The notes: a model not told the origin generated them from the letters alone. Positions 1 to 8,143 are shown, numbered from the stretch's first letter. The stretch: DNA of 40,525 bases from Bacillota bacterium (GCA_022790955.1 JAAVYD010000072.1:1-40525), one strand, 5' to 3'. A program made the numbers and translations.

Positions 1-96
1 GCAAGACAGAACGGCTACGTTGGCGGTTATATGACTAAGAAACTTGTAGAAATGGCTGAACAGCAGTTATCAGGCAAGTCTACAACTACTCTTTAA
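1..96 (+). CDS. Small acid-soluble spore protein, alpha/beta type (C-terminal part)
   Basis: Only the last 31 codons are in the window, in frame 1 from base 1 and ending in TAA at 94-96. The visible peptide contains GYVGGYMTKKLVEMAEQQL, which matches the conserved C-terminal block of alpha/beta SASPs (GxVGGxxxKxLVxMAEQQL as I recall it). These proteins coat DNA in dormant spores, protect it from UV and heat, and are degraded by the GPR protease at germination. Expression is normally under the forespore factor sigma-G, but the promoter lies outside the window. A strong terminator follows at 126-170. The family call is firm despite the truncation because this block is the diagnostic one. Confidence 0.85.
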   Translation, partial: ARQNGYVGGYMTKKLVEMAEQQLSGKSTTTL

Positions 97-125
97 TCAA
101 AACAGATTTTTGATTAATTAGAAAT

Positions 126-170
126 AAAGCAGGCGATAAGAGATTAGACTTTTATCGTCTGCTTTTTCTT
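126..170 (+). terminator. Rho-independent terminator of the SASP gene
   Basis: A 14-bp stem pairs 126-139 with 152-165, with one G-U wobble and a 12-nt loop, and runs into a T-rich tract. It lies 30 bases after the SASP stop codon. Confidence 0.85.
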
Positions 171-171
171 T

Positions 172-515
172 AATAAAATTGTAAAAGAAAGTTTGATTAA
201 ATATTTAAAATAAATTATTTTTAATCGATGACATAATTTTGTCTAAAAATTGCATTGATTTAAAAATATACATTTAATATAGATATTTTATTATTAATAA
301 AATATCGTCAATGACATTTACAGAATATCAACAAGTTTTTTTGAAATAAAATAGGCTGAGCCGACTTTATTCCAAAATGTACAGTGTATGTAAAAAAACA
401 ATTTTAATATATGTCTTAAAGTGCTAATATGTAATATAAAAGTAATATATTTGGATTTCTTTTTGCTTTTTTTACAATAGAAGTATGTTATAATAACCTG
501 CAAGGAGCTTAAAAA
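172..515. other. AT-rich intergenic region with a perfect inverted repeat
   Basis: No supported gene. A perfect 10-bp inverted repeat (282-291 with 297-306, loop of 5) is made only of A/T apart from its end pairs. A TATAAT at 489-494 could be the -10 of rsmD, but no good -35 sits at proper spacing and the leader would be only about 15 nt, so the rsmD promoter is left open. Confidence 0.4.
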
Positions 516-1070
516 ATGAGAATTATATCCGGAGAATTAAAAGGGCGGCGTCTTATGACTCCGTCGGACAATCGTGTAAGACCAACTACCGATAAGGTTA
601 AAGAAGCTGTTTTCAGTATGATCGCAGGCTATTTATATGAAAGTATTGTTATAGATTTATTTTCAGGCACGGGAAGTCTTGGTCTTGAAGCGATAAGCAG
701 AGGAGCAAACAAAGTCTATTTTGTTGACAGTGACAGAAGAAGCATATCTATTATAAGAGAAAATATAAACCACTGTAAGGTTGAAGATCGGACTGTCGTA
801 CTGCATGCGGATTATGCCTCCGCTATTTCAAAAATCGACGACAAAGCCGACGTTATAATTCTCGATCCGCCTTATTCGTCGGGTTATATTACTAAATCCA
901 TAAAAATTATACAGGAACAGGGGCTTTTAGCAGAAGACGGAATTATTGTTGCAGAGCACGCAGTAACCGAAGAACTTCCAGAAGAAATTTCGGGATTACA
1001 GATTTATAAATTTAAAAAATATGGAAAAATAAATATTTCTATATATAAAGTTCAGGAGGCACTACTATAA
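516..1070 (+). CDS. rsmD: 16S rRNA (guanine(966)-N(2))-methyltransferase RsmD
   Basis: RsmD methylates G966 of 16S rRNA (E. coli numbering) using S-adenosylmethionine during small-subunit assembly. The 184-residue length is normal for the family. The N-terminus MRIISGELKGRRL is the usual RsmD start. The SAM-binding loop VIDLFSGTGSLGLEA lies at about residues 45-59, and the catalytic N6/N2-methyltransferase motif DPPY at 117-120. A Shine-Dalgarno AAGGAG precedes the ATG. It is followed one base later by coaD, the same pairing as ylbH-ylbI in B. subtilis, so the two are almost certainly cotranscribed. No odd features. Confidence 0.95.
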   Translation: MRIISGELKGRRLMTPSDNRVRPTTDKVKEAVFSMIAGYLYESIVIDLFSGTGSLGLEAISRGANKVYFVDSDRRSISIIRENINHCKVEDRTVVLHADYASAISKIDDKADVIILDPPYSSGYITKSIKIIQEQGLLAEDGIIVAEHAVTEELPEEISGLQIYKFKKYGKINISIYKVQEALL

Positions 1071-1071
1071 A

Positions 1072-1566
1072 ATGAAAAAGTTCTTATACCCCGGATCTTT
1101 TGATCCAATGACTTACGGTCATCTCGATATAATCAAAAGGGCGTCAAAACTTTGCGATATTCTTGTAGTTGGAATAGTGACAAATTCAAGCAAAGAACCT
1201 CTTTTCTCCATTGAGGAAAGAAAAATGCTTATAAAAGAAGCTACAAAAGCGGCTGAGATAGAAAACATAGAATTGGTTGATTTTTCAGGGCTTTTAGCTG
1301 ATTACGTAAGAGAAAACAATATATCTTCAATCGTGAGAGGACTCAGAGATATTCCGGATTTCACATCTGAAATGCCGAGAGCTTATATGAATAAGCATCT
1401 TTACGAAGGATTTGAAACGCTGTTTCTTCTTACGGGCATAGAGCATTCATACCTGAGTTCCAGCGCCATAAAAGAGATTCTTTATTTTAACGGCAGTATC
1501 GAGGGGCTTGTTCCTGAAAATGTACTCAAATACATTACAGAACATGGAATGGGGGGCAACAAATGA
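1072..1566 (+). CDS. coaD: Phosphopantetheine adenylyltransferase
   Basis: CoaD transfers AMP from ATP to 4'-phosphopantetheine to give dephospho-CoA, the penultimate step of coenzyme A synthesis. The 164 residues show the nucleotidyltransferase signature GSFDPMTYGH at 8-17, a conserved VRGLRD segment in the middle, and the C-terminal SSSAIKE motif that closes over ATP. The ATG is preceded by AGGAGG at 1054-1059, inside the end of rsmD. The stop overlaps the start of the next gene by four bases (ATGA), indicating translational coupling. Family assignment is secure. Confidence 0.96.
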   Translation: MKKFLYPGSFDPMTYGHLDIIKRASKLCDILVVGIVTNSSKEPLFSIEERKMLIKEATKAAEIENIELVDFSGLLADYVRENNISSIVRGLRDIPDFTSEMPRAYMNKHLYEGFETLFLLTGIEHSYLSSSAIKEILYFNGSIEGLVPENVLKYITEHGMGGNK

Positions 1567-2090
1567 AAGTTGTAGAGCTGATCCAGGATATAGAAGATAT
1601 ACTTGAAACAGCAGGAGGATTTCCGCTTACGGGAAAAGTAATGGTAGATCCAGATGAAATCAGGGATCTGTTAAAAGAAATAAAACATGAGCTTCCGGAA
1701 GAAATCCAGCAAGCGCAATGGATAAAAAACGAGCGGCAGAGAATACTCGATGAAGCAAAAACAGAATACGACCGCCTTATAAGCGCCGCCAACGAAAAAG
1801 CCGAGCAGCTTGTGGCTACCGACGACATTACTCTCAGGGCAAAGAAAAGAGCTGATGAAATAATGCGGATAACAGAGGAAAACGTAAGAGAACTTAAACT
1901 CGGTACTTTTGAATATATAGATGATATTCTGTACACTTTCCAGGATAAAATATCCGCCATAAACGAATTATATGTTCAGCGAATGTTCGGAGAAATGACG
2001 GATCTTTTTGAAAAAATGAACGAAACAATCGCTTCAAATCGTGATGAAATAAAAGAATTGTCTTACAGAGCAGAATCGGAATTAAAATAA
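1563..2090 (+). CDS. Conserved coiled-coil protein of unknown function
   Basis: I do not recognise a defined function. The 175 residues are highly charged and mostly helical. A proline/glycine break lies near residues 19-24 (GFPLTG), followed by a long Glu/Lys/Ala-rich stretch from about 28 to 175 with heptad-like spacing. It has no signal peptide or membrane segment. Proteins of this sort directly after coaD occur in other Clostridia and are sometimes labelled 'ATPase' or 'ATP synthase subunit b-like' because of coiled-coil similarity alone. I would not transfer that label. The start overlaps the coaD stop (ATGA) and a G-rich ribosome site (GGGGGG) precedes it, so it is translated with coaD. 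Confidence 0.8.
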   Translation: MKVVELIQDIEDILETAGGFPLTGKVMVDPDEIRDLLKEIKHELPEEIQQAQWIKNERQRILDEAKTEYDRLISAANEKAEQLVATDDITLRAKKRADEIMRITEENVRELKLGTFEYIDDILYTFQDKISAINELYVQRMFGEMTDLFEKMNETIASNRDEIKELSYRAESELK

Positions 2091-2295
2091 ATACTAAACA
2101 GCAAATTTATATTGGTTAAAAATTAAGTTTTATAATAATGATTCAGTAAACACGAATTTAATAAAGTTTATTCAATTACGAAAATTAAATTGATATTATT
2201 AATCCTAAAGGGTTTAATTATATTTTTATTTTTAAAGAAAATATAATTTCAGAGTTTTTGTCATATTATAATTACGAATATCATAGTTTTATAAT

Positions 2296-3435
2296 ATGAG
2301 AAATAAATTATTATCATTAAAAAAAATAAATATAAATACAAAAATCACAGGGGAAAAATCAACGCTTCCAGCCGTCGCCGCATCCATAGGCTGCCTTCTT
2401 ATGATAATATCTCCATCACTCTCTCTTTCAGCTGCAAAAAAGGGGATAGAGCTGTGGGCAGGTACGGTAATTCCGTCTCTGCTGCCTTTTTTTATATGCA
2501 CAGATATCCTTATAAAGACAGGAGTTCATGTGATAATAGGCAGATTATTTGAAAAGCCTGTGAGATTTCTGATGGGCGTTCCGGGAGAAGCGGCTTTCGT
2601 TTTTGTATCGAGTATATTGTCCGGCTATCCTACGGGAGCAAGAATAATATCAGAGCTTAAATCCGAAGGAAACCTTTCTCAAAAGGAAGCCGAGCATATT
2701 CTGTCTTTTTGTTCGACCTCTGGTCCTCTTTTTATAGTTGCGGCTGTCGGTGCGGGCATGCTCAATTCGCCGGAATTGGGTTATATTATACTTATATCTC
2801 ATTATGCAGCTGCTATTTTTACAGGAATATATTTTATACCGGATTCCGTATTAAACAGAATATCTCTCGATAGGATTGGAAAAGGAAGCCGCAGGACAAA
2901 AAATAAAACTTCGCAGGAATACGGCGCGAAACACTCTCAAACACCAAACGAAAACCTACGTAAAATTTCAGGCGCATATTCCGGGAAAAAAGGATTTGCA
3001 GAAATACTATCGGAAGCTATTTTATCATCATTTAACTCTATCATGATAATCGGAGGTTATATTATAATTTTTTCCATGTTAACGGAATATCTTGCTCATT
3101 TTACCTCGGTGATTTCAGAGATATTCCTGCAGAACGGAGAGTTTTACGCGGGAAAAACGGATTCTGCGGAATTTTTATCTACCATAATGGGAGGACTGCT
3201 TGAAATGACAGTCGGATGCAAAAATGTAAGCCAATCAGGTATTCTTCCGATAAAAACTACGGCAGTATTCTGTTCTTTTCTCATATCTTTCGGAGGTCTT
3301 TCAGTAGCGGGACAGACAATGAGCGTTTTAAAAGGTACGGAGATAAGGTTTGGCAGTTTCATATCGTTTAAACTAATGCACGGACTTATATCGGCGTGCA
3401 TAACGGTTATAATATTGATGTTGATTTCCAGTTAA
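2296..3435 (+). CDS. ylbJ: Sporulation integral membrane protein YlbJ
   Basis: YlbJ is a polytopic membrane protein made in the mother cell and required for spore cortex formation in B. subtilis; its biochemical role is uncertain. This 379-residue protein has the family blocks GIELWAGTVIPSLLPFFI (about 50-67), SGYPTGARI (about 112-120) and FCSTSGPLFIVAAVGAGM (about 138-155), with several hydrophobic helices at both ends and a charged, variable stretch at about 193-230. It lies between coaD and tmcAL as in B. subtilis. The start is uncertain. The ATG has no Shine-Dalgarno sequence, and a TATAAT directly abuts it at 2290-2295. The next in-frame ATG (2401) also lacks one but would cut into the first membrane helix. 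Confidence 0.9.
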   Translation: MRNKLLSLKKININTKITGEKSTLPAVAASIGCLLMIISPSLSLSAAKKGIELWAGTVIPSLLPFFICTDILIKTGVHVIIGRLFEKPVRFLMGVPGEAAFVFVSSILSGYPTGARIISELKSEGNLSQKEAEHILSFCSTSGPLFIVAAVGAGMLNSPELGYIILISHYAAAIFTGIYFIPDSVLNRISLDRIGKGSRRTKNKTSQEYGAKHSQTPNENLRKISGAYSGKKGFAEILSEAILSSFNSIMIIGGYIIIFSMLTEYLAHFTSVISEIFLQNGEFYAGKTDSAEFLSTIMGGLLEMTVGCKNVSQSGILPIKTTAVFCSFLISFGGLSVAGQTMSVLKGTEIRFGSFISFKLMHGLISACITVIILMLISS

Positions 3436-3597
3436 AAAGTTTTTCAATTTTTTATGCAGTATGATTGACTTAAATTTAATATTATAACAAACATTAGCAT
3501 AATAATAAATAATGAATTTATTGACAGTTTTATCATATTTTGGAATTAAATTATTTCTGTTTTATTTAAAGATTACAACAGAACAGAAAGGTAAAAA

Positions 3598-4866
3598 ATG
3601 AATATTACAGGTATTATAGCTGAATACGATCCTTTTCATAATGGTCATGCTTATCATATAAAATGGGCTAAGAAGGTTACAGGGGCGGAATGTATAGTCG
3701 TCGTAATGAGCGGACCTTTTGTTCAGAGGGGCATGCCGTCCTTTTTTTCTAAGTCGGATCGCGCGGCTATGGCTGTAAACGGCGGGGCAGATCTTGTTGT
3801 AGAGCTGCCCTATATTTATGCCTGCAACAGCAGTCGTGAATTTGCAAAAGGCGGCGTTAATATATTAAAAAGACTTGGCATAAATAATCTGGTTTTCGGA
3901 TGTGAAACGGAGGATGCGGAGCTTTTAAAAAGGGCTGCGCGTTTTATGTTAAGCGAAGACATCAGATTTAAAATAAAAATTAAAGATTTTCTCAGCAGAG
4001 GCATATCTTATCCTGAAGCGTTTACGAGAACCGTCGGCGAGATATACGGTAGCAGAGCAGGGGAGGTTTTAAGGAATCCGAATGATCTGCTTGCAGTAGA
4101 ATATATAAAACAAATAGAGCTTTCAGGAGGCGGAATTAACGTATTTCCTGTAAAACGTTTGATTGCAGAACATAATTCAGATGCAGCGCCGCAGAACGGC
4201 GTTATAGCCTCCGGTACAGCTGTACGCAATATCATCCAGGAAAAAGGCGCAAAAGCGTCAATACCGTATGTACCCAAATTTACAGGAGAAATTATTAATA
4301 AGAGATTCGGCGAAGATTTTTCAGCGAAGATTTTATTGGATTACGGTTTTTGTTCCCCAAATTTAAGCAGAAAAAATGTTAATGAAAAGCTGTTTGAACT
4401 TTTAAAATACAAAATTGTCGTCACTCCTGCAGAAAAGCTGTCAGAAATATATTCGGTGGACGAGGGTATAGAAAACAGGCTGAAAAGCGCGATAGCTGAC
4501 TGCGGAAACCTGCATGAATACGCGATGAAAGTTAAAAGCAAAAGATATACACTGGCAAGGATAAACAGAATGTTCATCCACATATTGATGGGATTATTAA
4601 GATACGATTTTAATAGATTAACCGAAACATATTATGGTAGAGTGCTCGGATTTTCTGACACAGGCAGAAAACTTTTGAGAAAGTTAAATAAAAAATCTGA
4701 TATTCCTGTTTTAAGCAACCTGAATAAAACGGACAGGTATGGGAAAAACGTTCAGGACTGCCTGAAATACGATATTACAGCTTCTGATCTTTATAATCTG
4801 CTTATGAGAGAACCTTTAGACAGCGAGAAGAAATATGTGCCTTTCGGCATAATATTCGAAGATTAA
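3598..4866 (+). CDS. tmcAL: tRNA(Met) cytidine acetate ligase TmcAL
   Basis: TmcAL makes N4-acetylcytidine at the wobble position of elongator tRNA(Met), using acetate and ATP through an acetyl-AMP intermediate. The 422-residue protein begins with the nucleotidyltransferase-like motif GIIAEYDPFHNGH (5-17). It continues with SGPFVQRG (about 38-45) and the ADLVVELP block, all characteristic of the family once known as DUF795/YlbM. The C-terminal half is helical and basic, consistent with tRNA binding. The ATG is preceded by AGAAAGG. The next gene downstream is acetate kinase, which has its own promoter. The pairing of two acetate-using enzymes is suggestive, but YlbM sits here in many Firmicutes regardless. 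Confidence 0.95.
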   Translation: MNITGIIAEYDPFHNGHAYHIKWAKKVTGAECIVVVMSGPFVQRGMPSFFSKSDRAAMAVNGGADLVVELPYIYACNSSREFAKGGVNILKRLGINNLVFGCETEDAELLKRAARFMLSEDIRFKIKIKDFLSRGISYPEAFTRTVGEIYGSRAGEVLRNPNDLLAVEYIKQIELSGGGINVFPVKRLIAEHNSDAAPQNGVIASGTAVRNIIQEKGAKASIPYVPKFTGEIINKRFGEDFSAKILLDYGFCSPNLSRKNVNEKLFELLKYKIVVTPAEKLSEIYSVDEGIENRLKSAIADCGNLHEYAMKVKSKRYTLARINRMFIHILMGLLRYDFNRLTETYYGRVLGFSDTGRKLLRKLNKKSDIPVLSNLNKTDRYGKNVQDCLKYDITASDLYNLLMREPLDSEKKYVPFGIIFED

Positions 4867-4994
4867 ACATATTTAACGGTGATCATTAATTTATATTGAT
4901 ATAAAATCCGGATGAAAATTCCTTTTCATGATGAAAAATAACTGATTTAACGCTGAAATTTCAAAAATTTTTGGACTTTATTGGCTAACTTGGA

Positions 4995-5023
4995 TTGACT
5001 ATAACAGGCGTGTTCAATATAAT
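4995..5023 (+). promoter_or_regulatory. Sigma-A-type promoter of ackA
   Basis: The -35 TTGACT (4995-5000) and the -10 TATAAT (5018-5023) are separated by exactly 17 bp. Transcription should start near 5030, leaving a leader of about 155 nt before ackA. Confidence 0.8.
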
Positions 5024-5052
5024 ATATTAGTGTTGTTTAAGTATGTAGGAAA

Positions 5053-5123
5053 TATCGTTTACGATACCTGCGAAATATCAGCAAAGTCTGCTGCTGATAT
5101 CATGATCGGCGAATCAGACTTTG
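5053..5123 (+). promoter_or_regulatory. ackA leader with mutually exclusive hairpins
   Basis: Three inverted repeats occur in the predicted 5' leader. The first is TATCG/CGATA at 5053-5066. The second is a perfect 9-bp arm pair ATATCAGCA (5075-5083) with TGCTGATAT (5092-5100). The third is a perfect 9-bp pair CAAAGTCTG (5082-5090) with CAGACTTTG (5115-5123). The last two share bases 5082-5083 and their arms interleave, so they cannot both form. No U-tract follows, so a simple terminator is not evident. Function is inferred only. Confidence 0.45.
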
Positions 5124-5185
5124 TTATTAATAATCATCAAAACATAATTTATCTATAATATTACTCAAAATTTGGAGGAAAAATA

Positions 5186-6379
5186 ATGAACATTCTCGTA
5201 ATAAACTGCGGCAGTTCTTCTGTTAAGTATCAGGTACTCGATCCAGATAAGAACGATCTTTTATGCAAGGGTCTTATCGAATTATCAGGAGATACTTCTA
5301 CATTCTCTTATACTAAAACAGGTTCTGAAAAAATATCGAACACAGTGCCTCTCGCGGATCATACGGCGGGTGTTAAGATGATATTAGATACTATCACAGA
5401 CGAAAAGATTGGCTGTATCAAGGATATCAGTGAGATTGCTGCGGTAGGTCACAGAATGGTGCACGGCGGAGAAGATTTCGCATCTTCCGTACTTGTAAGC
5501 GACGAAGTTATGAAAAAGTGCGAAGAAAATATCGAGCTCGCTCCGCTTCATAATCCTGCAAACATTGCGGGCGTTAAGGCTTGTCAGGCTGTTATGCCGA
5601 ACGTTCCGATGGCTCTTGTATTTGATACAGCTTTCCATCAGACTATGGAGCCGGATGCTTACTTATACGCTATTCCTTACGAATATTATGAAAATTACAA
5701 AGTAAGAAAATACGGATTCCACGGAACGAGTCATCAGTTTGTATCTCAGGAAGCTGCATCTCTTCTTGGCAAAAAGCCTGAGGAGGTTAAGATTATTACA
5801 TGTCATATAGGAAACGGAGGAAGTTGCTCTGCGGTAGAATACGGCAAATGCATAGATACAAGCATGGGTCTTACACCGCTCGAAGGTCTTGTTATGGGAA
5901 CGCGTTCCGGCGATCTCGACCCGGCTGTCGTTACTTTCCTTATGTCCAAGCTGAACATATCTGCAGATGAAGTTCTTGAAATTTTAAATAAAAAGTCAGG
6001 TGTGCTTGGCATTTCCGGCGTAAGCAACGACCTCAGATTCATAAATGACGCAGCAGATCAGGGAAATGAGAGAGCTCAAATTGCCCAGAAGATGTTTGCA
6101 AGAAGAGTTAAAGGATATATCGGAAACTATCTCGCTCAGCTCGGCGGCGCCGACGCTATCGTATTTACTGCAGGCGTAGGTGAAAACGATGAAGAAATGA
6201 GAGAGCGTATCTGCAAAGGTCTGGAAAATATAGGAATTAAGCTGGATTCAGAAAAGAATAAAAAGAAAGAAACAGTTCTTTCAACAGATGATTCTCCTAT
6301 TAAGATCCTGCTTATACCTACTAACGAAGAACTCGTTATCGCAAGAGATACGGCAAAGTTAGTATCAGAGTCTAAATAA
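5186..6379 (+). CDS. ackA: Acetate kinase
   Basis: AckA interconverts acetyl phosphate plus ADP with acetate plus ATP, the ATP-yielding last step of acetate fermentation in anaerobes. The 397 residues have the family's normal length and blocks: NCGSSSVKYQ at the start, VGHRMVHGGE (about 88-97), the VFDTAFHQTM block (about 145-154), KYGFHGTSH, CHIGNGGS (phosphate binding), MGTRSGDLDP and FTAGVGEN near the end. The ATG follows a GGAGG at good spacing. It has its own promoter and a structured leader. No phosphotransacetylase gene is adjacent. Codon use looks more biased than in neighbouring genes, as expected for a highly expressed enzyme. Confidence 0.97.
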   Translation: MNILVINCGSSSVKYQVLDPDKNDLLCKGLIELSGDTSTFSYTKTGSEKISNTVPLADHTAGVKMILDTITDEKIGCIKDISEIAAVGHRMVHGGEDFASSVLVSDEVMKKCEENIELAPLHNPANIAGVKACQAVMPNVPMALVFDTAFHQTMEPDAYLYAIPYEYYENYKVRKYGFHGTSHQFVSQEAASLLGKKPEEVKIITCHIGNGGSCSAVEYGKCIDTSMGLTPLEGLVMGTRSGDLDPAVVTFLMSKLNISADEVLEILNKKSGVLGISGVSNDLRFINDAADQGNERAQIAQKMFARRVKGYIGNYLAQLGGADAIVFTAGVGENDEEMRERICKGLENIGIKLDSEKNKKKETVLSTDDSPIKILLIPTNEELVIARDTAKLVSESK

Positions 6380-6401
6380 TTGAATATTCTTAATATAATG
6401 G

Positions 6402-6430
6402 TTGACAGGCTTATGCATTACGCATATAAT
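6402..6430 (+). promoter_or_regulatory. Consensus promoter of rpmF
   Basis: A perfect TTGACA (6402-6407) and a perfect TATAAT (6425-6430) with a 17-bp spacer. The start would be near 6437, about 30 nt before the rpmF ATG. It explains why rpmF is expressed independently of ackA. Confidence 0.88.
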
Positions 6431-6467
6431 GTTAATGTTACTTTTATGGACGAAGGAGGTGTTTTAA

Positions 6468-6644
6468 ATGGCAGTTCCAAAAAGGAAAACCTCTAAATCA
6501 AAAAGAGATATGAGAAAATCCCAGAATATGAAGATGACAGCTCCAGGCATTTCAATTTGTCCTCAGTGTCACGAACCAAAATTACCGCATAGAGTATGCC
6601 CTAATTGTAATTACTATGATGGCAAAAATGTTTTAGAAGCGTAA
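6468..6644 (+). CDS. rpmF: 50S ribosomal protein L32
   Basis: A 58-codon gene with a strong Shine-Dalgarno AAGGAGG at 6453-6459. The protein starts [14 protein letters not shown], the normal L32 N-terminus, and carries a four-cysteine zinc ribbon: CPQC at 31-34 and CPNC at 44-47. L32 sits near the peptidyl transferase region of the large subunit. In most Firmicutes rpmF is preceded by a DUF177/YceD (YlbN) gene; here that gene is absent and ackA lies directly upstream. A terminator follows at 6660. Confidence 0.97.
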   Translation: MAVPKRKTSKSKRDMRKSQNMKMTAPGISICPQCHEPKLPHRVCPNCNYYDGKNVLEA

Positions 6645-6659
6645 ATCTGATATGATAAG

Positions 6660-6682
6660 GACCGGCTGAGCCGGTCTTTTTT
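6660..6682 (+). terminator. Rho-independent terminator after rpmF
   Basis: A GC-rich 7-bp perfect stem, GACCGGC (6660-6666) with GCCGGTC (6670-6676), has a three-base loop and is followed by six T. It lies 15 bases after the rpmF stop. Confidence 0.93.
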
Positions 6683-6706
6683 CTTTAATGTTTCAGGAGG
6701 CATTTT

Positions 6707-6871
6707 ATGAATTTTCCACCAGGTTTTTATATTCTTCTGCTCACTATAATAATATTAATACTGATATCCATACAATTCACCCTTAATGTTATTTTGCGTG
6801 AAATTCGCGAGATAAGAAAACGCACTGGATTCAATATGCAGGAAAGAGGCGGGGGAGGAAACAGAGGATGA
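6707..6871 (+). CDS. Small single-span membrane protein, coupled to the SDR gene
   Basis: A 54-residue reading frame with a textbook ribosome site (AGGAGG at 6695-6700). The stop overlaps the next gene's start by four bases (ATGA), which strongly supports it being real. Residues 1-6 are short and polar. Residues 7-29 form one hydrophobic helix rich in Ile and Leu. Residues 31-40 are a charged amphipathic segment (REIREIRKRT). The end is glycine-rich. I recognise no family. The topology and coupling suggest a membrane tether or partner for the reductase encoded downstream, which is inference only. Confidence 0.7.
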   Translation: MNFPPGFYILLLTIIILILISIQFTLNVILREIREIRKRTGFNMQERGGGGNRG

Positions 6872-7599
6872 ACGACACGGTCGTAATCACGGGAGGTTCC
6901 AGAGGCATAGGCAGGGCTGCCGTAAAGGCGTTTGCTGCGGCAGGCTATCGTGTGGCTGTCATATATAAAAACGCTGAAAAGCAGGCGGAAGAACTTGCGG
7001 AGGAGCTGAAAGCGGGAGGTACGGATTCGGAAATATATCGCTGCGACGTATCTTCATATAGTGAAACTGGACTCGTATGCAAAAAAATTCTCGAACGGTT
7101 CGGCAGAGCAGACATTCTTGTAAATAACGCCGGTATATCTCAGATTAAACTCTTTACGGATATAACAGAGCAGGATTGGGATGATATGTTTGCCGTAAAC
7201 ATGAAGGGCACGTTTAATTTTTGCAGCTGGCTTATTCCTCACATGATTTCAAGAAAATCGGGAAATATAATCAATATTTCTTCTATGTGGGGAGTAGAAG
7301 GAGCTTCGTGCGAAGTTCATTATTCTGCTTCAAAGGCGGCTGTGATAGGATTCACAAAAGCGCTGGCAAAGGAGCTGGGACCGTCGGGAATAAACGTAAA
7401 CTGCGTGGCTCCGGGCTTTATAGATACGGATATGAATAAAGAACTCGGCGGAGAAGCAGCAAAGATGTTTATAGACGAAGTCCCGCTTCAGCGAGCAGGT
7501 TCTGTCGAAGATATCGCGAATGTTATCGTTTTTCTGGCTTCAAAGGGCGCAAAATATATTACGGGGCAGGTTATTAATGTAAACGGCGGTATAGTATAG
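6868..7599 (+). CDS. SDR-family reductase (FabG/YmfI-like)
   Basis: A classical short-chain dehydrogenase/reductase of 243 residues. The NAD(P)-binding motif TGGSRGIG lies at 8-15, NNAG at 86-89, the catalytic Ser near 138-139, and YSASK (Tyr152, Lys156) at 152-156. It ends in a normal SDR C-terminus with GQVINVNGG. The block SSMWGVEGASCEVHYSASK resembles, from memory, YmfI-type enzymes, which reduce the 5-aminopentanone on elongation factor P in B. subtilis. 3-oxoacyl-ACP reductase (FabG) is the alternative. No fatty-acid genes are adjacent, which slightly favours the former. The start overlaps the small membrane protein gene. Confidence 0.85.
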   Translation: MNDTVVITGGSRGIGRAAVKAFAAAGYRVAVIYKNAEKQAEELAEELKAGGTDSEIYRCDVSSYSETGLVCKKILERFGRADILVNNAGISQIKLFTDITEQDWDDMFAVNMKGTFNFCSWLIPHMISRKSGNIINISSMWGVEGASCEVHYSASKAAVIGFTKALAKELGPSGINVNCVAPGFIDTDMNKELGGEAAKMFIDEVPLQRAGSVEDIANVIVFLASKGAKYITGQVINVNGGIV

Positions 7600-7634
7600 T
7601 TAATACACTCAAAAATCGGTAAAGTTCAGCGGAT

Positions 7635-7683
7635 AAAATGTAGTGTAACTGCGTTGTCGTCTTTGTTACATTGCATTTTTCTT
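7635..7683 (+). terminator. Terminator after the SDR gene
   Basis: A 15-bp stem pairs 7635-7649 with 7665-7679, including two G-U wobbles, with a 15-nt loop. The right arm ends in a T-run. Confidence 0.8.
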
Positions 7684-7741
7684 GCTTAATTTCTAACGAT
7701 TCTCAAGTGCGGTGTCTATAGTATAAAAGGAGATTTTTGTC

Positions 7742-8143
7742 ATGAAAGAAAAAACGTATATAATGTTAAAACCAGATGCTTTAAAAAGAAATCTTATAGG
7801 TGAGATAATTTCAAGAATAGAAAGAAAAGGTTACAGTATCGCCGACTGCAAAATGATGACTCTTGACGAGGCGATACTGCGCGAGCATTATGCGCATATA
7901 GCGGACAAACCGTTTTTCCCCGAAACCGTAGAATATATGACGAGCGGTCCGGTTCTCGCTATGATAGTGGAGGGCGAGAACGCGGTAAAAGGTATGAGGA
8001 CTCTTATGGGCGCTACTAAATTTGAGGACGCTCAGGCAGGAACTATAAGAGGCGATTTTGCTTCGAGCACGACTTATAATATAATTCACGGTTCGGATTC
8101 TTTAGAAAACGCTGAGATCGAGATCAAAAGATTTTTCGGGTAA
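7742..8143 (+). CDS. ndk: Nucleoside diphosphate kinase
   Basis: Ndk transfers the gamma-phosphate of ATP to nucleoside diphosphates through a phosphohistidine. The 133 residues begin with EKTYIMLKPDALKRNLIGEI, the conserved NDK N-terminus, and include GTIRGDFA (100-107) and NIIHGSDS (113-120) with the active-site His at 116. The length is slightly below the usual 135-150. AAGGAG precedes the ATG at good spacing. It is monocistronic: terminators lie upstream (7635-7683) and downstream (8201-8259). Confidence 0.96.
   Translation: MKEKTYIMLKPDALKRNLIGEIISRIERKGYSIADCKMMTLDEAILREHYAHIADKPFFPETVEYMTSGPVLAMIVEGENAVKGMRTLMGATKFEDAQAGTIRGDFASSTTYNIIHGSDSLENAEIEIKRFFG

Larger units (their letters stand above)
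4867..5185 (+). other. Intergenic region holding the ackA promoter and leader
   Basis: No gene. A perfect 7-bp hairpin around ATGAAAA/TTTTCAT lies just after tmcAL (about 4911-4928) but has no T-run. The rest holds the ackA promoter and the hairpin-rich leader described separately. Confidence 0.6.

Noticed and set aside
1535..1960. 141-codon minus-strand frame
   Set aside because: Antisense to the coiled-coil gene after coaD, Ser/Ile-rich, without start signals.
4911..4928. Hairpin after tmcAL as a terminator
   Set aside because: The 7-bp stem is perfect but no T-run follows, so termination is not supported.
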